A DNA stretch of 33,679 bases. Source: Deltaproteobacteria bacterium. GTDB lineage: Bacteria > Desulfobacterota > Deferrisomatia > Deferrisomatales > JACRMM01. The DNA is taken from contig JACRMM010000006.1 in assembly GCA_016214985.1 (NCBI GenBank), positions 1 to 33,679 on the forward strand, read 5' to 3'. The first letter of the stretch is position 1; every line of letters starts with the position of its first letter. The notes beneath the pieces were generated by a model that was given only the letters and a program-made list of their open reading frames with translations, ran no database searches and had not been told where the DNA came from. Shown here piece by piece: positions 22,938 to 30,399 of the stretch. The position numbers and the translations under genes were made by a program.

Positions 22938-24091
22938 GGCGGGTGCTCGAAGGAAGCCACGCGGTGAGCCACGCCGTGGAGCTCGCGCGGGTGGAGGTCG
23001 TGAGCGCCTACCCGATCACCCCACAGACCCACATCGTGGAGCGACTGGCGGAGCTCGTGGCCGACGGTGTCCTCGATGCCCGGTTTCTCCGGGTCGAGAG
23101 CGAGCACTCGGCGCTCGCGGCGGTCATCGGGTCGGCCTCGGCGGGGGTGCGCTCCTTCACCGCAAGCTCCAGTCAGGGGCTCGCGCTCATGCACGAGCTC
23201 CTCCACTGGACGGCGGGGGCCCGCCTGCCGATCGTGATGGCGGTGGTCAATCGAGCCCTGGCACCAGGGTGGAACATCTGGGCGGATCAGACCGACAGCC
23301 TCTCCCAGCGCGACACGGGGTGGATCCAGCTCTACTGTGAAGACGTGCAGGAGGTGCTCGACACGATCCTCGTCGCCTACAAGCTCGCCGAGCAGGTCAG
23401 CCTTCCGGCCATGGTCGCCCTGGACGCGTTCTTCCTCTCCGACACCTACGAGCCGGTGGACCTGCCCGACCCGGCCGAGGTGGATCGCTTCCTGCCGCCT
23501 TGGCGGCCGGCCGAGGTGCTCGACCCGGCGGAGCCGCGGGCCTACAACCAGCTTGCCTCGCCGGAGTTCTACCTGGAGTTCCGGTACCGGTTACAGCAGG
23601 CCATGGACGAGGCGCTTGGGGCGTACCGTGAGATCGACGCCGAGTACGGCCGGCGCTTCGGCCGGTCCTACGGTGCGTGCGAGGTCGTGCCGGCCGAGGC
23701 GGGGGTCACCGCGCCCCTCGCCCTGGTGACCACAGGGTCGGTCACGGGCACCGCCCGGGCCACGCTGCCCGAGCTCGCCGCCCAGGGACACGCCGTAGAC
23801 CTCGTCAAACTCAAGCTCTTCCGGCCCTTCCCCCGCGACGACGTGCGCCGGATCCTCGGACCCTACGATCGCGTCGCCGTGCTCGACCGGAACCTTTCGC
23901 CCGGCGTGGGCGGCATCTTCGCCCAGGAGATCCGGGCGGCCCTGGCCGGGCTCGACCCGATGCCGACCATCTTTCCCTTCGTGGCGGGGCTCGGCGGGCG
24001 CGACGTCACGCCGGCATCGATCGGCTCGGTCGTGGAGCGGGCCCTGGGACCGCCGCCAGAGGGCATCCTCTGGGTGGATCTGAAGCCGTAG
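22934..24091 (+). CDS. 2-oxoacid:ferredoxin oxidoreductase, alpha subunit
   Basis: This 385-aa subunit has the pyrimidine-binding N-terminal domain of pyruvate-type ferredoxin oxidoreductases. It shows VVSAYPITPQTHIVERLAE, then ESEHSALAAVIGSASAG and TASSSQGLALMHELLHW, with RLPIVMAVVNRALAPGWNIW. A C-terminal domain near residue 265 begins LALVTTGSVTGTARATLPEL. The YPITPQ motif and the Glu in ESEHSA mark the thiamine-diphosphate site formed with the beta subunit. ATG 22934-22936 overlaps the preceding stop as ATGA. The residues that dictate substrate (pyruvate, branched-chain, aryl) are not resolvable by eye; the neighbourhood favours an aromatic or branched acid. Confidence 0.95.
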   Translation: MRRVLEGSHAVSHAVELARVEVVSAYPITPQTHIVERLAELVADGVLDARFLRVESEHSALAAVIGSASAGVRSFTASSSQGLALMHELLHWTAGARLPIVMAVVNRALAPGWNIWADQTDSLSQRDTGWIQLYCEDVQEVLDTILVAYKLAEQVSLPAMVALDAFFLSDTYEPVDLPDPAEVDRFLPPWRPAEVLDPAEPRAYNQLASPEFYLEFRYRLQQAMDEALGAYREIDAEYGRRFGRSYGACEVVPAEAGVTAPLALVTTGSVTGTARATLPELAAQGHAVDLVKLKLFRPFPRDDVRRILGPYDRVAVLDRNLSPGVGGIFAQEIRAALAGLDPMPTIFPFVAGLGGRDVTPASIGSVVERALGPPPEGILWVDLKP

Positions 24092-24105
24092 CGGAGGAAT
24101 CGGCC

Positions 24106-24984
24106 ATGCCCATCGAGCTTCCCGACTTCGAGGGGATGACCCCGGGCCACCTCGCCTGCGCGGGGTGCGGAGCGGCGGTTGCCATGCGCTTCGTCCTGAA
24201 GGGCCTCGGCGACCGGGCCATCTTGGTCCTGCCCGCGTGTTGCTGGACCATCATCGGAGGGCCGTTTCCCTACTCGGCCCTCCGGGTGCCGGTGCTCCAC
24301 ACGGCCTTCGAGACCGGCGGCGCCGCGGCGAGCGGGGTCCGGGCCGCCCTCGACCGCCGGGGCGACACCGAGACCCAGGTCGTCACCTGGGCCGGCGACG
24401 GCGGCACCTTCGACATCGGGCTCCAGGCCCTGTCGGGCGCGGCCGAGCGCGACGAGAACATCCTCTACGTCTGCTACGACAACGAGGCGTACATGAACAC
24501 CGGCGTCCAGGGCTCGTCGGCCACCCCCTACGGCGCCTGGACGACGACCACGCCGACCGGCAGCCCGAAGCGGGTGCGCAAGAAGGACATCGTCGGCATC
24601 CTGGCGGCCCACCGGATTCCCTACGCCGCCACCGCCTCCATCGCCTACCCGGAGGACCTGGTGCGGAAGGTCCAGCGGGCCGCCTCGGTGAAGGGCACGA
24701 AGTTCCTCCACGTCTACGCGACGTGCCCCACGGGGTGGAAGGTGCCGAGCGAGGTGAGCATTCGGCTCGCCCGGCTGGCGGTGCAGACCCGGACCTTTCC
24801 TCTCTACGAGGTCGAGAGGGGCGAGCGCTACACCATTAACGTCGAGCCCGTCGGATACCTCGTGGATGAGTACCTCAAGGCCCAGGGCCGCTTCTCCCAC
24901 CTGGTCCGCGAAGACCTCGACGTCCTGCAGCGGGACGTGGACCATTGCTGGGAGCGCCTGAAGGCGCTGGCCCGACTTTCCTGA
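24106..24984 (+). CDS. 2-oxoacid:ferredoxin oxidoreductase, beta subunit
   Basis: This 292-aa thiamine-diphosphate-binding subunit has LACAGCGAAVAMRFVLKGLG at the N-terminus, where a Cys pair helps hold the proximal cluster. The ThDP-Mg motif is GDGGTFDIGLQALSGAAERD followed by YDNEAYMNTG (GDG ... N). WTTTTPTGSPKRVRKKDI and YATCPTGW match POR-type beta chains. ATG 24106 follows GGAGGA at eight bases, 14 bases after the alpha stop, closing the operon. It acts with alpha and gamma to decarboxylate a 2-oxoacid, with two electrons going to ferredoxin and onward to the fused GltD-like subunit. Confidence 0.95.
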   Translation: MPIELPDFEGMTPGHLACAGCGAAVAMRFVLKGLGDRAILVLPACCWTIIGGPFPYSALRVPVLHTAFETGGAAASGVRAALDRRGDTETQVVTWAGDGGTFDIGLQALSGAAERDENILYVCYDNEAYMNTGVQGSSATPYGAWTTTTPTGSPKRVRKKDIVGILAAHRIPYAATASIAYPEDLVRKVQRAASVKGTKFLHVYATCPTGWKVPSEVSIRLARLAVQTRTFPLYEVERGERYTINVEPVGYLVDEYLKAQGRFSHLVREDLDVLQRDVDHCWERLKALARLS

Positions 24985-25411
24985 GCCCGGTCCTTCGGGG
25001 CGCCCCGGGAGCCCCTCGGGCCCCGGCTTCTCTCTCGCCGCTCCCACGCTCTACGTCCCGTCAACGTCCGTCGGCGAAGGGGGCTCACCGGGTCTGCGCG
25101 TGAATCCGGACAGCCGTACCGCGCCTCCTCACCGCCTCAACCTTCGACATCTCCCGAAAAGACAGCGTCAACGTGACGTTCCGATCGTTCGGCATCGTCC
25201 GAAGGAGCGACAGGCGCGGCGAGCCCCCTGCTACGCAGGAAGATCGCAGCCCCGCCACGTCCCCACGGTCCGCTTGACGCTGACCGTGCCCGGAGGCCAA
25301 ACTGCAAATCTGGTTTGGGGCCTGTTGTCTGCTCGGGCCGACGGCGGCTCGGATAGGCGGGCGCTGTGAACGCCGCGCGAACACTGGACAGGGGCGGACC
25401 GGCCGGATCGG

Positions 25412-25514
25412 CAACCAAATCGAGGTTGAAGACAAACACGGCGTGATCGGCCAAAGAGGTACGTCATTACTGAATGGAGGGGGGCCCGATTGCCGTTAGG
25501 GCACTTCGGTTGCT
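25412..25514 (+). promoter_or_regulatory. Sigma-54-type promoter with candidate upstream activator site for livK
   Basis: GGGCAC at 25499-25504, five bases, then TTGCT at 25510-25514 matches the -24/-12 consensus TGGCAC-N5-TTGCW except for the first base. Both invariant GG and GC pairs and their ten-base spacing are intact. It lies about 70 bases before the livK ATG. Some 70-85 bases upstream, CAACC and GGTTG (25412-25428) form a 17-base palindrome, a usual distance for an enhancer-binding activator. Another imperfect stem, AGGCC-AAAC (25294-25302) with GTTT-GGGGCCT (25313-25323), could be the upstream operon's terminator. The 24985-25582 gap otherwise shows no gene. Confidence 0.6.
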
Positions 25515-25582
25515 TTTCGCGGACACCCGACGGCGCGGCTCCAACTGGTCGCGTCCGCAACCCCAAGAAGAGGAGAGAGCCG

Positions 25583-26854
25583 ATGCACAGGTGGAGATGG
25601 CGGTACCCCGGGATCCTGGCGATCCTCACGTTGCTGGCGCCGGCGCCGGCGGCGCTCGCGGCCAAGGCCGAGCCGATCAAGCTCGGGGCGCCACTCGCGA
25701 CCGCGTTCCTGTATGGTTGGGACGCGGAGCGCGGCATCCGCCTGGCCGTGGAGGAGATCAACGCCGCGGGCGGCGTGAAGGTGGGCAAGGAGAAACGGCC
25801 GATGACGGTGGACGTCATCGACACACGGGACCTGGAGCCCGGCGTTCCGGTCGACGACGCCATCAAGGCTGTCGAGAAACTGATCCTTCAGAAGAAGGTC
25901 GACTTCCTCGTGGGTGGCCCGGTCCGCTCCGAGGCGGCCCTGGCCGTGATGGATCTCCTCTCCCAGTACAAGAAGGTCTCCATCATCACGACCGGCGTGC
26001 TCTCCCCGGCCTACTCCAAGACCATCGCCGACAACTACGACAAGTACAAGTACTGCTTCCGCGACAGCAGCCACAGCGGCGTGCTGATCAAGGACATGGT
26101 GACGCTCTTCGACAAGATCAAGGCCGAGCACGGGCTCCAGAAGATCTTCGTCATGGTCCAGGACGTCGCCCACGCTCGGAAGGCGGGCGAGCTCGTGGAG
26201 AAGGCGCTGAAGGAGAAGGGCTACCAGGTGGTGGGCAACGAGATCTACCCGACGGGGACGACCGACTTCGCCACCGGCCTGCTGAAGGCGAAGAACGCGG
26301 ACGCCGACGTCCTCTTCGTCTGGATGGACATGCCGGAGACGGCGATCCTCCTCAAGCAGTGGAAGGACTTCCGCCTCAAGATCCTGCCCGTCGGCTTCAT
26401 GGGCGCGGCGGAGCAGCCGGGTTTCTGGAACGTGTCCAAGGGCGCGGCCCAGTACGTCCTGGTCAACGTGGTGAACGGCGGCAACGCCCCGGCCAAGATC
26501 ACCCCCTGGACCGAGAAGTTCGCCAAGGCCTATGAGAAGCGTTGGAAGCTCGAGCCCGAAGGGTACGGCACGAGCTCGAGCTACATGGCGGTGTACCTCC
26601 TGAAGGACGCGATCGAGCGGGCCGGCACCCTCGACTCGGATGCCGTGGTCCAGGCCCTGGAGACCGTGGACCTCATGGGCGTGTACGGCCGGATGCGCTT
26701 CGACCCCAAGAACCACCAGGTCATCGCCGCCACCGACCCCAAGGAGGGCGCGATCGGGTGCGTCTTCCAGTGGCAGGACGGCAAGCGGGTCGTCGTCTGG
26801 CCGGACGCAGGTGCGACCGGCACGATCAAGCTGCCCGACTGGTGGATGAAGTAA
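25583..26854 (+). CDS. livK: LIV-type ABC transporter substrate-binding protein
   Basis: This 423-aa periplasmic binding protein has a signal peptide (HRWRWRYPG, then ILAILTLLAPAPAALA, with an ALA-AKA cleavage region). The mature chain fits the LivK/periplasmic-binding type 1 fold: IKLGAPLATAFLYGWDAERG, then AVEEINAAGGVKVGKEKRPM, KAVEKLILQKKVDFLVGGPV and RSEAALAVMDLLSQYKKVSI. Such proteins deliver amino acids or, in several lineages, aromatic and other organic acids to the LivHMGF importer. ATG 25583 follows AGGAGAG. The longer in-frame start at 25490 would bury the signal peptide. It is the first gene of the importer operon, behind the sigma-54-type promoter. Confidence 0.93.
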   Translation: MHRWRWRYPGILAILTLLAPAPAALAAKAEPIKLGAPLATAFLYGWDAERGIRLAVEEINAAGGVKVGKEKRPMTVDVIDTRDLEPGVPVDDAIKAVEKLILQKKVDFLVGGPVRSEAALAVMDLLSQYKKVSIITTGVLSPAYSKTIADNYDKYKYCFRDSSHSGVLIKDMVTLFDKIKAEHGLQKIFVMVQDVAHARKAGELVEKALKEKGYQVVGNEIYPTGTTDFATGLLKAKNADADVLFVWMDMPETAILLKQWKDFRLKILPVGFMGAAEQPGFWNVSKGAAQYVLVNVVNGGNAPAKITPWTEKFAKAYEKRWKLEPEGYGTSSSYMAVYLLKDAIERAGTLDSDAVVQALETVDLMGVYGRMRFDPKNHQVIAATDPKEGAIGCVFQWQDGKRVVVWPDAGATGTIKLPDWWMK

Positions 26855-26955
26855 GCTGAGAGCTGGAAGGCTGGAAAGTTGGGAGGCTGGAGCTTCCTAG
26901 CTTCCCAGCTTTCTAGCTTCCCAGCTTTCTGGCTTCCCAGCTTCCCAGCCGTCCC
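26855..26955. repeat. Tandem and inverted GCTTCCCAGCTTTCT repeat between livK and livH
   Basis: After the livK stop, units of 17 bases (core GCTTCCCAGCTTTCT at about 26900 and 26917, then partial copies to 26955) form a direct repeat. The opposite-sense segment GCTGGAAGGCTGGAAAG (26862-26878) and GTTGGGAGGCTGG pair with them, allowing G-U pairs, so the transcript can form a long hairpin. Such a structure between a binding-protein gene and the permease genes commonly protects the upstream mRNA or limits read-through, giving more binding protein. That effect here is inferred. Confidence 0.65.
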
Positions 26956-26974
26956 GCTTCGCCGGAGGCGACCC

Positions 26975-27841
26975 ATGGAAATCCTGATCTACGGCGTCAT
27001 CCAGAGCGTCTCGCTCCTCTTGATGGCCTTCGGCTTCTCGCTGGTCTACGGGGTGAGCCGGCTGCCGAACTTCGCCCACGGGGCCCTCTACGTCTTTTCG
27101 GGCTTCGTCGCCTGGGTGGTCATCCACCAGCTGCGGCTTCCCTTCGTCGCGGCCCTGCTTCTGGCACCCCTGGCATCGGCCCTCTTCGGGGTGCTGATCT
27201 ACCAGGCGGTCTTGAAGCGCGTAAGGGGCATGGAGATGTCGGAGGTGATCGCCACCTACGCCATCGGCCTGGCGATCCTCGAAGGCTTGCGGTGGGCGGG
27301 GTTTCGCGGCACGAGCTACAGCCTCCCGGTCTTCCTGGAGGGGGTCGCGTTCTTTGGCGAGGTGCCGGTGGACTACCAGCGGCTCGCGGTCATCGCTGTG
27401 GGGATCGCGGTGATGGCGTTGTTGTGGGCGTTCACGCGGTACACCCGCTTGGGCCTCGCCCTGCGGGGCATCGCCCAGGACGAGCAGGCGGCCATGATGC
27501 TGGGGATCGACTCGGACCTGACCGCCACGATCGCCATGGCGCTGGGCTCGGCCCTGGCGGGGGTCGCGGCAATCACGCTCCTGCCGCTCGGCAACATCGT
27601 GGTGGAGGAGGGCTACAAGGTCCTCATCTACGCCATCGCGGTCTGCGTGGTGGGGGGCCTCGGCAGCTGGGGCGGCACGGTGCTGGCCGCCTTCGTGCTC
27701 GGCTTTGCCCAGTACCTGACGGTGGCATACGGCAAGACCCACTACCAGATGGTGATGATGCTCCTCGCCGTGATCGTCACGCTCGTGTGCAAGCCCTCGG
27801 GCTTCTTCGGGCGCCAGAAGCAGCTCGAAGAGAGGGTGTGA
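26975..27841 (+). CDS. livH: LivH-type branched-chain amino acid ABC permease
   Basis: This 288-aa membrane protein has about eight hydrophobic segments and the LivH signature. The N-terminal FGFSLVYGVSRLPNFAHGAL leads to TRYTRLGLALRGIAQDEQAA, which contains the EAA-type loop that contacts the ATPases (the R-G-x-AQDEQAA part). It ends in VVGGLGSWGGTVLAAFVLG and FFGRQKQLEERV. ATG 26975 follows GGAGG at seven bases. Its stop is one base before the livM start. The substrate is set mainly by the binding protein and is not identifiable from the permease. Confidence 0.94.
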   Translation: MEILIYGVIQSVSLLLMAFGFSLVYGVSRLPNFAHGALYVFSGFVAWVVIHQLRLPFVAALLLAPLASALFGVLIYQAVLKRVRGMEMSEVIATYAIGLAILEGLRWAGFRGTSYSLPVFLEGVAFFGEVPVDYQRLAVIAVGIAVMALLWAFTRYTRLGLALRGIAQDEQAAMMLGIDSDLTATIAMALGSALAGVAAITLLPLGNIVVEEGYKVLIYAIAVCVVGGLGSWGGTVLAAFVLGFAQYLTVAYGKTHYQMVMMLLAVIVTLVCKPSGFFGRQKQLEERV

Positions 27842-27842
27842 G

Positions 27843-28856
27843 ATGAGCGAAACCCGCCGCCGAGAGCGGATCGACCGCGGCATCAAGGTCCGAAGCGAGA
27901 CGATCTACGCGCTCTCGTCCTGGCAAGAGATCGGGTACCTCGTGGCGCCTCGGGCACTCCTGATCCTCGGCCTGCTGGGCATGCCGCTCTTCCTGCACGG
28001 CACACCCTACTGGGGACGGGTCTTTCTGTCGGTGTGCATCTTCGCGCTCCTGGCCGTATCCTTCGACTTCCTGGCCAACGTGGTCGGCCTCGTGTGCCTT
28101 GGCGGGGCCTTCTTTTACGGGGTAGGCGGCTACGCGGCGGCACTGCTCAACACGAAGCTCGGTCTGCCCCCGCTCCTGTCGATCCCCGGGGGAACGGTGC
28201 TCGGCGCTGCCTTCTGCACGCTGCTCATCTATCCGTGCCTGCCGCTTCGGGGCATCTACTTCGCCATCGTCACCCTCATGTACCCGCTCCTGATGACGCG
28301 CGTGATCGAGGCGGCCGACCTCTTCGGCGGCACCGAGGGCTTCCGGGGCATCGACGGCTTTTCCGGCCCCTGGGTCGAGCAGTACGGGCTGGTGGGCCTT
28401 TTGCTCCTGGGGGTCTTCGGCCTGCGGCGCTTCCTGGCCGAAGACGCGGGGCTGGTGATCCGGGCCGTCAAGGACAACGACCAAGCGGTGCGGGCCTCGG
28501 GGATCAGCGTGGCCTGGACGAAGACGAAAGCCGTCTTCGTCGCCTCCCTCTTCGGCTGCTTCGCCGGAGCCTACTACGTCCACATGTACCGAAACGTCGG
28601 GATCTCGGCCTTTGCCCTCGACCTCTCGATCATGCCCATCGCCGCCACCGTGATCGGCGGCGGCGGAACGCTGGTCGGGGCGATCGTGGGCAGCCTGCTT
28701 CTCGTGCCGCTCTCCGAGTTCCTGCGCGACTTCGGCACGCTGCGCATCGTGGTCTACTCCCTGGTCCTCACGGGGTTCATCGTGTTCAAGAGCGAGGGGC
28801 TCATGAACTACGCCACGCGCAAGTATCAGCAGTTCGAACGGTGGGTGGAGCTGTGA
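27843..28856 (+). CDS. livM: LivM-type branched-chain amino acid ABC permease
   Basis: This 337-aa membrane protein has a charged N-terminus (SETRRRERIDRG) before the first helix and the LivM features LAVSFDFLANVVGLVCLGGA, GGYAAALL, LRGIYFAIVTLMYPLLM and GGTEGFRGIDG. VIRAVKDNDQAVRASGISVA is the cytoplasmic loop that docks the ATPase. It continues AATVIGGGGTLVGAIVGSL. ATG 27843 is one base after the livH stop. It forms the permease heterodimer with LivH. GTGA overlaps with the next gene, so translation is coupled. Confidence 0.94.
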   Translation: MSETRRRERIDRGIKVRSETIYALSSWQEIGYLVAPRALLILGLLGMPLFLHGTPYWGRVFLSVCIFALLAVSFDFLANVVGLVCLGGAFFYGVGGYAAALLNTKLGLPPLLSIPGGTVLGAAFCTLLIYPCLPLRGIYFAIVTLMYPLLMTRVIEAADLFGGTEGFRGIDGFSGPWVEQYGLVGLLLLGVFGLRRFLAEDAGLVIRAVKDNDQAVRASGISVAWTKTKAVFVASLFGCFAGAYYVHMYRNVGISAFALDLSIMPIAATVIGGGGTLVGAIVGSLLLVPLSEFLRDFGTLRIVVYSLVLTGFIVFKSEGLMNYATRKYQQFERWVEL

Positions 28857-29623
28857 GCGCGCCGATCCTGGAGGTCGAGAACCTCTCGAAGCACTACGGG
28901 GGAGTGAAGGCGGTCGAAGGCGTCTCGTTTGCGATCCGGGCTGGCGACGTGTTCGGCATCATCGGGCCCAACGGCTCGGGCAAGACGACGCTCATCAACT
29001 GCATCACCGGGTTCGCCAAGCCTACCGCGGGGAAGGTCCGGTTCAAGGGCAAGGACATCACTGGCATGGAGCCCCACCGCGTGGCGGCCCTGGGCGTCAC
29101 CCGGACCTTCCAGATCATGCGACCCTACTTCAGCCTGCCCGCCTACAAGAACCTCGTCATCCCGCTCTCCTCGCCTCGGGCCAAGAAGACGGGAGGCTGG
29201 CGCGGCGGGGGCCGGCACGGCGACCGGGACACGGTCGCCGTGGACATCCTGGAGGAACTCGGGTTCGAGCGCGACTCCCGGGTACCGTACCAGGTCGCCG
29301 GCACCCTGCCTACCGGGTACCTGAAGCGACTGGAGCTCGGGCGCTGTCTCGCGCTTCGCCCCGAGGTGATCATCTGCGACGAGGTGTTCTCGGGGTTGTC
29401 GGCGAGCGAGATCGCGAGCCTCGTGCCGCTCCTCGAGAAGCTCCACAAGGAGGGCATCACGCTGATCATGATCGAGCACCGCCTGCGCGAGCTCTTCCGC
29501 GTAGCCACTCGCGTCATGGCGCTCTCCAGCGGCGAAAAGATCGTCGAGGGGCAGGCGGAGACCGTGATGGAGCACCCCCGCGTGAAGGAGGCCTACCTGG
29601 GCGCCGAGGAGGGGCTTACATGA
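28853..29623 (+). CDS. livG: LivG-type ABC ATP-binding protein
   Basis: This 256-aa ATPase has Walker A GPNGSGKTT at about 37-45 and TRTFQIMRPYFSLPAYKNLV as the Q-loop region of LivG. Walker B is VIICDEVFSG and the switch histidine is in LIMIEHRL. The ABC signature is unusual: LPTGYLKRLELGRCLA replaces the usual LSYGQQRRLEIARAL, with Pro and Thr in place of Ser and Tyr and no Gln, and Walker B ends CDEVF rather than LDEPA. These changes may make one ATP site less active in a heteromeric transporter. GTG 28853-28855 overlaps the livM stop by four bases. An in-frame start further upstream is only the antisense/other-frame reading of livM. Confidence 0.93.
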   Translation: MSAPILEVENLSKHYGGVKAVEGVSFAIRAGDVFGIIGPNGSGKTTLINCITGFAKPTAGKVRFKGKDITGMEPHRVAALGVTRTFQIMRPYFSLPAYKNLVIPLSSPRAKKTGGWRGGGRHGDRDTVAVDILEELGFERDSRVPYQVAGTLPTGYLKRLELGRCLALRPEVIICDEVFSGLSASEIASLVPLLEKLHKEGITLIMIEHRLRELFRVATRVMALSSGEKIVEGQAETVMEHPRVKEAYLGAEEGLT

Positions 29624-30366
29624 TCGAGGGCAAGGGCCTGATGGTCTTCTACGAGAACATGCTCGCCCTGAACAACGTGACCGTACGATGCGCTGAGCGC
29701 CAGGTCGTGGGCATCTTCGGGGCGAACAGCGCCGGCAAGTCCACGCTCATGTCCGCCTTGTCCGGGATCCTTCTGGACGTTCAGCACAAGGAGAAGATGC
29801 GAGGCGGCGAGAGGATCTCCCTCTACGGCGAGATCCTCTACCGCGGCGAGCCCGTCCAGGACCGCAAGGCCCACGAGCGGGCCCGCAAGGGAATCGTCCT
29901 GTGCCCGGAGCGCCGCCGGCTCTTCCCCGAGTCGAGCGTGCTCGAGAACTTGAAGATCGGCGCCTACCTGGCCACCAAGGCGCAGGCCAGGGACACGCTC
30001 GACTACGTGCTCGCCCTCTTCGAGGGGCTGAAGAAGCACCTCAAGCGGCCGGCGGGGTTCCTCTCCGGCGGCGAGCAGCAGATGGTGGCGATCGGTCGGG
30101 CCCTCATGGCCCAGCCGAAGCTCCTGCTCCTGGACGAGCCGCTCCTGGGCCTCTCCCCGGCGATCCAGCAGCAGCTCGTGCGGGCGATTCCCGTGATCCG
30201 CACCGAGCGAAACGTCTCGGTGATCGTCACGGAGCAGTACGCCCGGCCCGTCATGCCGTACGTGGACTACGCCTACATCGTGGAGAACGGCTCCACGGTG
30301 ATGGAGGGGGCGCGCGACGAGCTCCTCGGGAACCCGGACGTGAAGGCGGCGTACTTCGGGTATTGA
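29620..30366 (+). CDS. livF: LivF-type ABC ATP-binding protein
   Basis: This 248-aa ATPase has Walker A GANSAGKST at about 33-41, a CPERRRLFPESSVLENLKIG Q-loop segment, the normal signature LSGGEQQMVAIGRAL, Walker B LLLLDEPLLGLSP and the switch region VIVTEQYARPVM. The His usually seen in the switch (EQ..H) is not obvious, as in many LivF proteins where Gln-Asn or Gln-Tyr follows. An insert HKEKMRGGERISLYGEILYR is present at about residues 50-70, longer than in Escherichia LivF. ATG 29620 overlaps the livG stop as ATGA. It partners LivG on the LivHM permease. Confidence 0.94.
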   Translation: MIEGKGLMVFYENMLALNNVTVRCAERQVVGIFGANSAGKSTLMSALSGILLDVQHKEKMRGGERISLYGEILYRGEPVQDRKAHERARKGIVLCPERRRLFPESSVLENLKIGAYLATKAQARDTLDYVLALFEGLKKHLKRPAGFLSGGEQQMVAIGRALMAQPKLLLLDEPLLGLSPAIQQQLVRAIPVIRTERNVSVIVTEQYARPVMPYVDYAYIVENGSTVMEGARDELLGNPDVKAAYFGY

Positions 30367-30399
30367 GGAACCGGCCACCATTGACAACGGACAGCGCCC

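Noticed and set aside
26880..26955. CRISPR-like tandem repeats
   Set aside because: Units are only 17 bases with no unique spacers between them and no cas genes nearby.
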